The notes: generated by a model not told the origin, from the letters alone. A stretch of 64,000 bases of DNA from Eretmocerus hayati (GCA_029851415.1 CM056744.1:119320838-119384837); one strand, 5' to 3'. Counted from the stretch's first letter, positions 48,490 to 60,323 are shown. Program-made: numbers and translations.

Positions 48490-50455
48490 GGGCCGTCTGC
48501 TATTTGTCACGCAGTGCTATTTAGAAAACAAAACTCATAATCTACAATCAGGATCATGGAATCATGTTTGAATGGACTGTCTTGTAATGTCGAAATGTAA
48601 CAATCGGACCCTTGTAATCAGTTATCCGACATGAATTAGTCCTCAATTAAACTCACCTGCTTGCGACGTGCTTGCGACCCAGAGTTGATCCAAGAGCTTT
48701 TGTCTATTACTTCATTATCTTCCGTATATTAATAACGGGCTTTTCCAAGCATATGCAAGACCCCACAGCACTGTTTGCTCAATTAATTATTAGTTGGCGG
48801 AGCCCTTTATTGATCAGCGCTGATCTAACACGTAGGTATCTGAATTTCACGTGCTGTCTCTACAAACTAGCGCCATCGTGAAGGCTTCACGGTGAAGCCG
48901 CACTTTGCGGCCGAGCTTGGAAGTACTTTTGCCGATAAAATCGAAGAGAGACTTTTCAACTTATTTATTTTATTTGTCATGAACAAAAAGAACATATTAT
49001 ATAAGATCAGATATCAACTCATCAAGTTTAACATACATTTCGAAAAGTCGAGAGAGGACGTGGATGAGGATTCGAAACGGATGCTCGAAATTTTCATCAA
49101 AAAACGTATAACCTTTTAATCGAACATTTTTCATTTAGAAAAACCCCTCAAACTAATCACCCAAGTAAAATAGCATATTCAGAATACAAGAAACTTTGTC
49201 CTCAAAATTTCTCAAAAAATTTTACCACACAAACTTTCTGAACTACTTTTTGAATACCACACAAACTTTTTGAATAAATTTATTTTTGATTAATGAAACA
49301 TATGGAACGACTTTTCAGCTGCTTGTGTTTGACGCACTTGAGAATTGGAATACGAAAAATCGTCACCAGCGAGCGAGTTTTGATTCATTTGATTCTGATA
49401 CATTCTATTTGTGGGGGTTGTGCCCGCATACATCCGAAAACTGATTGATGGTGATAGCTTTGCTTGAACATATAAAATAAAAATCTCAAAAACTTGTCAT
49501 GCAAGCACGTGTGACGAATGACGATGCCACGAATATCTTTCGACAATATTGAATTAAGGCTCTGCACATGTATGCTTTTAATATTTTGCAGAAAAAAGAA
49601 AAAAAAACGAAAATTCTCAATTTCTTAATTCTGCCGATTCTCGTCATTTTAGAACATGGTTATTAACTTTTTTTTGTATCAGAAAATTTTTCCGAAGCTT
49701 AGTTATGAGGCCGAAAGTAAGTAGGTTAAATATGCATACTCATGGGATAATGAATGATACTGTGTATGTACGAGTACAGTGAACCCCGTCAAAATTGGGC
49801 ACCCTCGGTTCCAGGAAAAAACGCCCAAAATAGACGGGTGCCCAATATACGGAGGGCATTTAACATGTAAAGGGTACTCTTGGTCCCACATTGGAGTTCT
49901 CAATTTAGACAAGTGCCCAATTCAACAGGTTTCACTGTACAGCCACTGATGAAGCCCTTGCAAAATTATTCTTAGAATCAAAATTGTCAAAGCCAAGTAT
50001 ATATAAAGTAGGAACTGAGAGCTTATTTTGTTATAGAAGATAAGAAGAATTCAAAAATTATGCCAAAGTATCATCATGTCAAAAAAGTTTGGCACGCAGC
50101 TAGACTGAATGCGAATTCATTATCAACCATTACGAGGTAGCTAAAAAACGCAAAAAGTCTTTCATGTGAATTTCTGCGAATTGAAGTAGAAAAAATTTCA
50201 GGTCAGCTCCAATTATTTATGTAAGTTTTCATTTCGTGAATGTTCTAATGGGTACGAATTCCTGAAGTTCGAATACATATATGTATATGCGTTGTGTACA
50301 CACAACTCAATATCTTATTCTGAATTTGAATATAAGCTTGTTCAGTTCAGAATAGTACATACACCTCGACATCACTCGATCGTCAACATTGTCAGACACA
50401 TTATTACACATAGTGATATAAATAATAAATTATATTCAAAATAGATCAAATTTTT
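48490..50455. other. Intergenic, upstream of the NEMO-like gene
   Basis: A 75 codon plus-strand frame at 48892-49119 (KIRYQLIKFNIHFEKSREDV) is protein-like in composition but has no recognised domain or exon partner. It also holds the short element at 49777-49937. The NEMO-like gene's promoter should lie in 50200-50450; no clear TATA box was picked out. Confidence 0.35.
49777..49937. mobile_element. 161 bp Tc1/mariner-type MITE
   Basis: CAGTGAACCCCGTCAAAATT with GGGCA at the left and TTGAATTGGGCA type (TGCCCAATTCAACAGGTTTC, ACTG) at the right are inverted, flanked by TA (49775-49776, 49938-49939). CAGTGAA ends and a TA target are typical of Tc1/mariner. Confidence 0.7.
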
Positions 50456-53293
50456 ATGAAAAATCACAAAATGAGTCTAGAAGCGGAAAAATTTGAAGAC
50501 ACTCGTGAAGAAATGCGAGATTATCAGTGTAAGAATGATTGCAGGAGCCTGAGCCCACCCTGGAAAAGTTCATCGCAAAGTGAAGCTGCTTATAAAGATA
50601 ATGGTATTAAACAGGAACTTTTCGACGACCATACCTTTGTTATTATTGGATCAACGGTCAGCGATGCTCAACTAAGCAGCAGCACAGCGATTGCAAGGTT
50701 TGCATTATGAATAAGCAAAATACTCACATTAATTAATCGATACGTGCAAAACGATGCGATCGAATTTTTCGCAAAAATCTATAGCAGGTAGTATGTGTGT
50801 AATTATAAGAATGATGGCTTCCTGTATATCCCTTAGCCAATTCATCCAGTCTCAGTGATTTTCAATAACATCTGTATAATAAATCAGGCATTTCGAATTT
50901 CTTTATTCGATCGATCGAATATGCCTAATAAAATTCGGCCCAACTATTCAAAGACATTTTGTAATCGGAAATGTTCGGTAGACCACCTAATTTGTATAAG
51001 TAATTAGATTCTGACACGATAATTTGAAACGTTATTTTTTGGACCTACATCAACATTTTTTTGGATTACAGTACCGATCATATCCTCGAAAGTGAAATCA
51101 AAACAGAAGACTTCGAAAAAAGTGCATTTGGGTTCAATCTGAGTGGTGATGGAATGGTGGGACAATGGTGAGTAAATTTGAAGGTAGTCATAAAAATTTC
51201 CTTTTCTTACCAATTGATTGCCTCGAAAAAAGTAATTTATCGAGAGAATAAAGAATCAAATCCAAGAACTATTTGAATACACCCTCTGCGTATTCATATA
51301 AGTATTATATATTTTATGTTATCTGCCTTTCGTAATGATTGATTCCTACACTCAAAAATTTCGACAAATCACATTTGCATCATTGATGATGTATACGTAT
51401 ATGTTGTTGTATATGTTGTCTATGTTGAGTATTATCACGGAAACTTACACAGGGCGTGTAATGGCCTCCCATTTCAACTATAGTGAGCTCCGAATCACTC
51501 TACATATAGTTGGTATACAAACGTTCCAGGTCGATCCGCCAACTTATCTTTTTTAATTTTCAAAATTAAGGGTCGAAATGTTAGTTCCACGACTGTAATA
51601 ATTGGAGTTCCACGCATAACTCATATAATAGAGCTATAACGTCGAGGTAATCAAATTTTTCTCTCAAAATATAATATTGAACCAACTATTTCTCATAGGT
51701 GTTATCGACAGAATGCTCAAATTAGATCCGACGCCGTGTCCCTCTTTCTTGTAATAGTATATTTCCACTAAAAAAAAAGAAATTTTTTTAGAAATAACAC
51801 CAGCGCGTTCCAAATAATTCACTCAGAAGAGCTTTGTCACGGACAGGCAAAATTTCAAGGAAACATGTCAAACAATCAGACTCCAACGCGAGAAAAGGCA
51901 TGAGAGTTGAAATTCTGAATGCTGTATGAACATTTATCACTAAATTACCTTACTAAAAATCAACTTATCTGGGCGCAAACATTTTTTTCCATTCATATAT
52001 GATAAGCTCAGAGAAAATATACACGGAGGAGTTTCTATATGTCAAACATCAACTCCTTTAGTTTTGCGATCGATTTTAGGGCGAAAAATGTCAGTTGCAT
52101 GTATGTCAGTTTCGTGTGGACTCGAAAGCTTGAACTTGAACTGTTCAATAGAGCAAGGGACACGAAAAATTAAAATTATCTGCTCAGTGGTCGAGAGCAA
52201 ATAATTTCAATGGAAAATAACCGTCTGAACACGAATTTCATACCCGTTTAGACTCTTCACCTCAAAATTTTTCTCTAGACGCCTAACAACGTGTCCAAAA
52301 ATAGGTTTTCTTAGTGATTTTTGTATCTGAGGTAATAATGCGAACGCGTAAGCTCAAAACAGACTGCTGGATAGTGTTTGGATGGCATTTTTCAGGTGGA
52401 TTATAATATTTGGATCTTCCACGTAGATACAGATAACTTCTTTTTTTATATTCTCGTGTAATCGAGTAATCATCAGATACATATGTAGTGTTGCACTCTT
52501 GTAAACTGCTGAATTCACAAAAACCTAGCTTATTCAATCCACAAGAATGGATAAATATTATGACAGATTATGATTCCATATGCAAAAACGAATGGAAAAA
52601 GTCGGCACAGCCGCGCGGAACTTCAACTTTCAATTACTTCTGGACTTTTAGGACCAAAGCGTGTACGATTTGCGATAATACTCATATACCTCTATTAACA
52701 ATATATACTAAATAGAATTCATTTTTTTGACGAATCTCAACAATTTATGACGAATTTCATGATTTCAGTACCCCAATCGGCGCAAAGTCCAAGTTCAGTT
52801 TTGTTGAACAGCTCATTTGTGAAAATAATGATTTGAGCGATGAGCTGAGAAAAACTAAAAGAATTCTAGCGCAGCGCAATGAACTAATCGATACTCTTCA
52901 AACAAAATTGTAAGTATATACTGCCTGCACATTTTACATAAAATACTACGAACTGGTCTTACATTGTACTTCAGTTACTGGTGCTGGAATAATTTTGTTA
53001 TGACTGACATGACTTGTAGGAAAAAGATTGAGGCCTTGGTACTTGCTTCTTTCAATAGAGCAACAGCCGAATTAAAATCATCCAAATCTGAGAAAGAAGA
53101 ATTGGAGAATGAACGAGTCAAATTAAAAAATACTGTAGGAAAAAGACGTCGCTCGACAAGTTTAGGTCATTTCCCAGATATTGATACCAAAAACCAAGAA
53201 GTAATATCACCGGCATCATCATTAAATAATCTTTGCGTCATTAGCAACAACGTAACACTACGCCGTCCAATTTTTGTCGATCCCAACTGCTGA
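50456..53293 (+). CDS. NEMO/Kenny-like coiled-coil protein, 250 aa, four exons
   Basis: Exons 50456-50697, 51072-51167, 52769-52909 and 53020-53293; all introns are phase 2 and GT-AG (weakest donor: AAG|GTTTGC at 50697). N-terminal features: SPPWKSSS (33-40), recalling the PPWKS of mammalian NEMO, and an acidic LC3-interaction-type motif DDHTFVII (57-64), as in Drosophila Kenny. Residues ~120-205 are a charged coiled coil (FVEQLICENNDLSDELRKTK; KRILAQRNELIDTL; ELENERVKLK), placed and patterned like the IKK-binding region of NEMO. The last 50 residues are Ser/Asn-rich. The C-terminal ubiquitin-binding (UBAN/leucine-zipper) region and zinc finger of full-length NEMO are absent: the stop comes at 53291. 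By family knowledge it would be an adaptor of the IKK complex in Imd/NF-kB-type signalling. It could be a truncated paralogue or a short isoform. Met6 is an alternative start. Confidence 0.6.
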
Positions 53294-54027
53294 TTTGGTC
53301 CTGTGCGTGCTCAAAAAAACGAGACTGATCTTGGCTAAATAATTTAACGGGTGATTTTATTGGGTAATACACCTTGCTGGTATTTTATTACTTGCGTAAG
53401 TCCTTTAGAATGTAAGTGTGCTGCTTGATGCCGAAAATTTCTCGTCCCAATATAAATTTGAGAGTGATGTAAACTTTATTGAAGATTTTAGCGTGCCTCT
53501 TTACTTCATCATTAATATCTTAAGATAAGTAGAAATATGCCATCGTAACGCAATTGTAAATTGTAAAAAAAAAAGATTTTCGGGCGTTCGAGCACACAAA
53601 ATCTCAAAACTGCTATTGGCAAAAAGTACAATCTCATGCTTGCATGGATAGAGTGTTTTGAGCCCTTGACTTGTTCCAATTGTAAATTCAAATTTTATGA
53701 GCAAAGTTTCCGGCTAGTGAAAAAGTGTTTGTTTTTTTTCTCTGGCAACCCTGTTTTAATTTTTCCAAAGATGAGTTTTAATATTGTTACGTTATTTTTG
53801 GAAAAAATTAAAAATTTTTTCAGTGTTCTTCATAAAATCTACACGAGGAAAAATTTTTTTGGTGCGAGAACCATTTTATATTTACATGTTTATATTTTAG
53901 CTTATCATTGTAATATTAATTCATTGCTTGTTTAAAAGGACTTACAAATTTTATGCAATAAAGAGTATCACAGACTGTAATTTTTGGATAAAGTTGAGAA
54001 TCTTTATGCATTGGCAAAAAAAGATTT
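53294..54027. other. 3' flank of the NEMO-like gene; no gene recognised
   Basis: AT-rich unique sequence. A 99 codon plus-strand frame at 53636-53935 is Phe/Lys/Asn-rich, as expected from AT-rich DNA, and has no domain or signal. Confidence 0.4.
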
Positions 54028-54265
54028 TTAGTGTCGTTTACTAGAAGAGTGACCACAACAAGATACGGACTGCGAATTTGAATGACGATGATGTGTCGAA
54101 GATGAGGATGATCTACATCCCGATGAAGCTGGACACTTTTCAGGCATTTTTGAAAAACAGCAAGGATCAACGCATCCACGATCATCTCTGCAAAGACCTG
54201 GACACGGACCTCGAGGACAACCCAGTGGTGGACACGTCATGTTGCATATCTCCGGCTCCATTTGT
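54028..54265 (-). CDS. Candidate terminal exon of a cysteine-rich protein
   Basis: After the possible acceptor GGTTGTAACAG, the minus strand reads ACAA then ATG and a dense cysteine pattern: EICNMTCPPLGCPRGPCPGL, then CRDDRGCVDPCCFSKMPEKC, then PASSGC, a Ser/His stretch, and CCGHSSS before TAA at 54028. Codons are AT-ending, like the confident genes here, whereas the opposite strand (also open) would need unusually GC-ending codons. Cys/Pro/Gly-rich short repeats recall some insect sperm or structural proteins, but no family is assigned. An upstream exon is probably missing. Confidence 0.35.
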
Positions 54266-54307
54266 CTGTTACAACCAACGTCACATATTTGAAATCAAAA
54301 TACTTAG

Positions 54308-54781
54308 ATTTTATTGGAATGAGATGATACGATTGATCGAGAGCATTGATTTTACAAAGAGTACTTTTGTGTCCGTTCATGAAATCACGGTATGTAACAT
54401 GAATTCTATTTATTTATTTATTTATTTTTTTTTTTTTTCAGAAGGAGTGTAAAATTTTGATTCCTATTCCTTGCTGGCAGACCCCAAGTTTTGATCTAAA
54501 TTTTCACTTGTCTCTCAAATGAATTTGATTGGTTTTGGTGCTTAATGAATTCTTACGTGCATTGAATCTTCTCCAGGATACATCTCAATTCCTTCATGTA
54601 ATTTCGGTTCTTTTTTGGGCAGCCACTCATATTTATCTTCAGTTATATTATATAACGATCTAGTATTTATCTTTTGATACGTCTTTCACGGTTTTACAAT
54701 TTTTTTCTTTTTACTTAGAATGCTGTACTAAAATTTAGAGATGGTTTGGAGAATGGTGGTACGATCGATATGGAGATGTGA
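54308..54781 (+). CDS. Candidate 3' exons of an unknown gene (54308-54389, then 54442-54522 or 54719-54781)
   Basis: The first exon (FYWNEMIRLIESIDFTKSTF, VSVHEIT) follows acceptor AAAATACTTAG and ends at donor ATCACG|GTATGT in phase 0. Two alternative acceptors keep the frame. One is after a long T tract at 54441, giving KECKILIPIPCWQTPSFDLN and a stop at 54522. The other is at 54718 (TTTTTACTTAG), giving NAVLKFRDGLENGGTIDMEM and a stop at 54781. Both look like real terminal exons, suggesting alternative splicing or one decoy. The frame is also open leftward across the antisense cysteine-rich exon. Product unrecognised. Confidence 0.35.
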
Positions 54782-55970
54782 TTGTTTACAAAACTCTTGT
54801 TGATTTTGACTATGATCTGAACTCAGCTTTGAGACCGAAACAATAACTTCACGTTTGTTGAAACATATTTAAAAAATGCAAAGAGGTATAGAATATAGAA
54901 TTGATAGCTGCTCGTTATTAGAGTTAGAATCACGGCTTGGGCAAAATCTATTAGACAAGCTCTTTGTCTTTTGGCTGTTTTTTAATGATTCCTCCAATAT
55001 TGGAATCTCCCTTCAGGATTTCGCACAGCAGCTCAGTGACAAGAAAAGCTTTTCCAGATTTATTCAGAATTTATGTTCGTTGAGTGTAAAGTTTTTACCC
55101 ATTGTAGTATAATTGGAATTCTTAACATATCTATGTATAGCTCTTTTCAAGAATGAGTCAAGTCAACTTCCATTATGGACGAACTAAAAGGACCCTTTCA
55201 TCTCAGTTCTACGGAAAAAAATGTACGAATTTGATGAGGGCTATGGAATGAGAAATGATAAAAAGCGTCGTTACTTTTGCTCAAAAAGCATATTTTGAGC
55301 TTCTATATCGATCCAAATTATCATTTCATTTTGATTAGAACTATTTACTCGCTTTATACATTCATTTGTTTAGTCCAGCTCCGTTAGGGCAGAATCGTTA
55401 TTGCCTTTAAATTTGGTGTCAAAAACGTATTACCATAAAATGTTTGTATCTCTAGGGAGCTAAAAATCACCCTGACACGGCATGGAATTCTCTATAGGTG
55501 GGGTATTTTTTCCCTAGACTAAGAGGGTGAGTTTGGATTTGTTCTCAGGAGCTCAAAATACGTCTGATTCGAAATGACTTCCACCCTTTGCGATCAGGAA
55601 ACTTTTTTACCTTTGTGGCCTATGTAATCAGTTCAATCCTCCTCCTTCGATGCATTCAGCAGAATAAATAAAATATGTTTGAAGCCGGTGTAATGGCCCC
55701 AAGTTTATAGAATTCGTCATACTGGTCAACTTGGAACACAGGCGGGTCCCAAAAAGTAGCCACATAATTAGACCAATGGTCCCTTCGAGTACGGTATTCA
55801 TCGTTCTAAATTAGGACAAAATTTTTTATCTCACTTAAATTTCTTATCAAAAGCGAAAAATCCAGGTCATTCAACAAAGTTTCTTATATGAGGTATCTCA
55901 ACTATAAGTCTGAATCGTGTCTAATTTAGTCGGAGAGAGTTTGCATTTCTCAGTGTTTCGTGTATACATA
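54782..55970. other. No gene recognised
   Basis: 54990-55100 contains a faint, diverged trace of the CACTCACCGGACA MITE arm (AGCTTTTCCAGATTTATTCA, GTTCGTTGAGTGTA). The rest is unique AT-rich DNA. The 78 codon plus frame at 54876-55112 runs through the MITE trace and is probably not a gene. Confidence 0.4.
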
Positions 55971-56766
55971 CAGTACCGTGCAAACATTCCTGAACGGTGG
56001 AATGAAATCCTCTTTTGCAAAAACGTCAATTGCTCGAGCCCAGGTTGATGTAGAGGAATTTTGGAAAAAGCATCTTAACGATGAGAAAAAATGCTAACTT
56101 TTTGTGGTTCTTGATTTCTCTCTTAGTCCTTCTTGGTACCTTAAATAGCTTATGTAATTTCAAGGATTTCGGAAAAAAATCTTTTTTACTATATGGGCTG
56201 TAATTTGGACGCGGATGAAGATAGAACAATTTTGCAAAAAGCATCTTGAAGAGCGGAAAATGCCATTTGCAATGATTTTTTGATTGTTTTTTAGGTCGTG
56301 TAAGAAAAAGTATACGAGCTCTCAAAGTAGCCAAAACCATCGGTTTTTGCCATTTTCTGCTGTTTTCACCCGTATTTTATTGAAAAACCGAGAATCTGGC
56401 TACTTTGAGAGCTCTCACTCTCTTGTTCGGATGACGTAAAAAATAATCGAAAAATCATTGCAAATAGAATTTTTCCGCTCTTCAAGATGCTTTTTTGCAA
56501 AATTGTTCTATCTTCATCCGCGTCCAAATTACAGCCCATATAGTAAAAACGGTTTCTTCTTCGAAATTCTTGAAATTACATAAGCTATTTGAGGTACATA
56601 CCAAGAAGGGCTGAGAGAAAAATCAAGAACCATAAAAAGTTAGTATTTTTTCTCATCGTTAAGATGCTTTTTTCAAAATTCCTCTACATCAACCTGGGCT
56701 CGAGCAATTGACGTTTTTGCAAGAAAGGATTTCATACCACCCTTCAGGAATTTTTGCACGGTACTG
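55971..56766. mobile_element. 796 bp Tc1/mariner-type palindrome
   Basis: Both ends read CAGTACCGTGCAAA (inverted) next to TA (55969-55970, 56767-56768). The arms match nearly end to end: GACGTTTTTGCAAG, GCTCGAGCCCAGGTTGATGT, AAGCATCTTAACGATGAGAA and GACGCGGATGAAGATAGAAC all recur in mirror order. The loop is ~55 bp near 56365. The whole unit can fold as one hairpin. No transposase. Confidence 0.8.
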
Positions 56767-57138
56767 TACATACATACATAATAATAATTGCGAACCTCAC
56801 CAGGTAATTTTTGAGTATGCTTATTATGGTATTCATTCAGAGTCAAAAAATCTGAAATGAGAAATTATTGAAATACCACAGAATGTGATATTTTTAAAGA
56901 TATTTTCGAAATCAAAATACACTAATTGCGTATACGGACCACCCACGTGGCATCGGGTATCGAGCAGAGAAAATCTCTTTGAGCAGAGGGAATATTGATA
57001 TAGATCGGGAATGGAGACGTCGCTCGACCTGATTTGATTTCGGTAAAGTTGAGACGAATGACTAACGGAATCAAGTTAAGAAAAGGAACACAAAAGTGCG
57101 AGAAATTTGAAATTATTTTCATAAATATTTTCTGCCAG
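56767..57138. other. No gene recognised
   Basis: Unique AT-rich DNA; short frames only. Confidence 0.4.
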
Positions 57139-57328
57139 TGTAAATGCAAAGGGCGAGAAAAATACCGCAAATATTTGCTTCAAAAAATGCAGGATTTCAA
57201 TGGAGATTGTATCAGAAAGCTCTATTCTCAATAATGCAGTACGCAATTTAAAAAATAGCAACGTGTTGTTTTATGACAAATCACACGAGGCTCTATTTAC
57301 CAAATATTTTCTCCCAAAACTTGGATAA
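57139..57328 (+). CDS. Candidate terminal exon, unknown protein
   Basis: After the good acceptor ATATTTTCTGCCAG, the frame (one leading base) reads VNAKGEKNTANICFKKCRIS, MEIVSESSILNNAVRNLKNS and VLFYDKSHEALFTKYFLPKL, then G and TAA. Codon use is AT-ending and the composition is soluble and balanced. No upstream exon was found; overlapping frames give less protein-like peptides. Family not recognised. Confidence 0.3.
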
Positions 57329-57789
57329 AAAGTATGTAGCGTGTAAATCTGATACAACCTTGGCTGGGTGCCAAATTAAGACCAGTAGAAAGTGTCTACC
57401 TAAATCGTCAAGATCAATCGGAATTTATGAAATAAAAAATCTTACAGGAAAAAATGGCAAAACTGAAGAAGAATACTGACTCGAAAGTATTCCATTTCGA
57501 TATATTGAGAGAATATCTGAGAATTATCGAAAAAATTATTGTTGCAAATAACGATAATTTGAATTGAACTTGTATAGGCCACTGGAAAAGATGCATCCAT
57601 AACTGATCTTCAGCCGTTTGTCTCATCAGATCATACCTTGGATATTGTTTGCGGTGAATAAAATGAGAATCACACAACTTTTGTAACAATTCATTTTTCT
57701 ATTCATTTTATTATTCATTGTAAAATATAGGCTACAGCATCAGAAGCCAAATGCCGCACCCCCACTAGAATTTCAATTTTTTAAATATA
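57329..57789. other. No gene recognised
   Basis: Two short open frames, 57273-57479 (+) and 57414-57689 (-), overlap each other; neither has domain or splice support. Confidence 0.4.
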
Positions 57790-57880
57790 CAGTAGGCCCC
57801 GCTTAATGTGATCGCATCGGGCCGAGAAAAATTGATTCTAATAAGCGGGTTATTCTTATATCCGGAAGCGGGGCTTACTT
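57790..57880. mobile_element. ~91 bp Tc1/mariner-type MITE
   Basis: CAGTAGGCCCCGCTTAAT at the left and AAGCGGGGCTTACT at the right are inverted, with TA at both flanks; the TAATAAGCGGGTTATT interior adds a second stem. CAGTAGG ends and a TA target fit Tc1/mariner. Confidence 0.6.
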
Positions 57881-58222
57881 TAACGCCTTCAAGCCGTCAG
57901 AAATTCATGGCCAGCATTATTTCATAGGCAAAATCATCTAAGTATAAAGTCACTTTTTTTTATTTTTTATTTTTTATCTTTTCAAGTTTTGCGGTTTGCT
58001 TCGATACCTCGCTAAAGCTCGTGCTTTCGAGATGAGTCGCTGCCCATGCACCACATACCACATTACCATCGAGGGCATCGAGAGTTCGTTGGCACTACTT
58101 AATGTTTGCAGTTTGCACGACTCATCGAACGATCGCTCGAAAATCTCGGAATGTGTGTGCTCGACATGTGCCCTCTCGCGGCGCGGGCTCCCGCGGAATC
58201 TCCCTGAAAAACTTGCATTTTG

Positions 58223-58445
58223 GGGTGCGTCCACATACGTGCATATGCAGTGCACACCGGTGCATATGCACTGCACATACGTGCACGCATGTGCAGCTCA
58301 TCCAATTTTTAGCCAAAACGGTCGATTCGTATTTTGGATCAGCCGGTAACGAAGCAAAGACACAAACCGGTTCGAATCCGGAATTCTCTGATTAGAGCCT
58401 GTAGATCTTCGCTCAACTTCGACGAACTGTGCACATTGGCGCCTG
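58223..58445. mobile_element. Truncated Harbinger-type MITE, TGCATATGCA arms
   Basis: Left end GGGTGCGTCCACATACGTGC, then CATATGCAGTGCACACCGGT and other alternating palindromes, then CAGCTCATCCAATTTTTAGC as in the 2633-2924 copy. The right end stops at AACTGTGCACATTGG without the expected GTGGACGCACCC, so the 3' end is lost. ORFs on both strands through it are artefacts of palindromy. Confidence 0.65.
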
Positions 58446-58757
58446 CAGTCAAATTGGTATATTGCCAATAACAATTTTTTCAAAAACGAAGAGAAAGGAA
58501 ACCAGTAGTACCGTGCCCTGCGGACTAATTTTCTACAAATTAAAAAAAAGTTTCAGCGAGATCGTTGCAAATTTTTGAGCTCAATTCTGCACCGATTTGG
58601 ATGAAACTTTTTTTGGACTTTGTAGAAAAATAATCCGCAGGGCGTGGTACTAATTGGTTTCTTTCCTCATCATTTTGAAAATTGTTATTGGCAATATATT
58701 AATTTAACCGTTATGGAAGCGCCACCATCGCTTTTCTAACGGTAGAGATAGAGAGCA
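58446..58757. repeat. Head-to-head copies of the AATAATCCGCAGGGCG repeat
   Basis: 58455-58560 is inverted (CCAATAACAATTTTTTCAAA, CCCTGCGGACTAATTTTCTA) and 58565-58757 is direct (GCACCGATTTGGATGAAACT, AATAATCCGCAGGGCGTGGT, ATCGCTTTTCTAACGGTAGA). Together they form an imperfect foldback. Confidence 0.65.
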
Positions 58758-60323
58758 CTCCGGGTCCGGGCCCGGGCTCCGGCTCGAGACAGCTCTGCCC
58801 CCCCCCCCCCCTGGGCAAAATAATATGCTACGCTCCTCTACCCTCGTCCCTCCCTATAGGCCAGTAAGTAGGGAATCAATCGGTTTTTGAAAAAAATAGT
58901 AGATGTTTCTACTTTTTTTCTGGTGTAGGATACCATATAGAATACTAAAACATAAAATGGAACAATTTTTGGTCATGGCAAATAATTACAACAACAAAAT
59001 AGTGAAAATTAAAGCATTTTTTCCACTATTTTGCATGCAGTGATTCTGGATTACATATTATATCGTTTATGCCTCGACCATGTTGTAGCTGGTTCAATTC
59101 TCTACAGATTGAAAAAAAAAATCGATCATCTCTCTATCGTTTTTCCAACCCCCGGTATTTAGATACAAAGAAAGGGTTGATTCGAATTCCACCCCTACCT
59201 GTAACTCCACGGAAAGTGCACGAATCATCCTGTAAGTCGTAGGATATATGTATTTTATGTTCCACGATACCCATACCAAATTCCACGGTAATCGGTCCAT
59301 TAACAACGGAGCACTTGCAATTTGTTTATAAAAATTAGTCGAGTTTGCCATGACCAAAACACTCATGACCAGATAGAGAAAAAATTCAAAATCAGGGACT
59401 TTTCTGGAACCTTCAATAACAATAACCAACCATAACATCAATTTTTTATTAATCGCGCTGAGCCCCAGGTGCAATTGTTTATAACTTTCGAATTTTCGAC
59501 ATTTTATTTTGCGCGCAGGGCCTCGGAAAGTCATCAAACCAAGAAAATTCTTTTTGATTCTTGTAGTTCTATTTTTTTTTCTAAATTTTGAAAAAAAGGA
59601 ACGTTATTCTAGGACGTTCTGGGCCCGAGTTACGTTTTTTTTTGTTTAAATCATTGTTCCTAAACAATTTGACCTGGAAGGCTGTCTCTCGGGGAAAATA
59701 TGGAGAAGACCCGAAACTTTAATAAAGAAATTATTGGAACTACGTACCTGGGTCTTTCTCGCCACTGTCGTTAGAAGTTGTTGGTAGATTTCGGCTGTAT
59801 CCGAAACGGGCTAGTGGCGGCGGAGTAGGGGTACTCTCTCTCGCCGCGCCACCCCGCAGAAAACGAACGCGCTGTTCAAAGTCGAGCGCGCTGGAAAATT
59901 TTGCAATATTTCGGCTCCTACCGAACCTTTTTCTTTCATTTTTTTTAAAAGGGGTAGCTCGTCGAAAAAAACATAATGGCGTATATTTCGAGTGAATTGG
60001 CTGGATTTTTATATGTATAAAAATATAGACATCTCGAGTCAAATTTTTACCTCTACGTTTTTTATACGTTTTGGTGTTAGAAAGTTTTCCAAAGCGTTTA
60101 TACTTCGTGAATAGTTCACAGAAATGTGTTGAATCATGAGACAACTTTTATTTTTTTTATCTCATTTGAAATATGAAATTTTGAAATTTCTTCCCATGAT
60201 CCGAAAATTTTGGGAGATATTTCAGTAATAGTTGAGTTGAAATAGCAGGATTTAGATATATTTTTATCATCTTTATGGACTTGACTGATGAATACTTATG
60301 ACCAGATACAATTGTTGTAAATG
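58758..60323. other. No gene confirmed; two long minus-strand frames and a C-run
   Basis: 58798-58811 is a run of 14 C. Minus-strand frames at 59094-59537 (147 codons; ALSVELQVGVEFESTLSLYL) and 59740-60144 (134 codons) are the longest unexplained frames here. Neither shows a domain I can name. The second ends at a possible donor (CCCAG|GTACGT at ~59750), so it could hold an exon. Both lie in repeat-like, low-complexity DNA. Confidence 0.35.

Noticed and set aside
57974..58395. Five overlapping frames of 64-117 codons on both strands
   Set aside because: Produced by the GC-richer palindromic MITE; frames mirror each other across the inverted arms.
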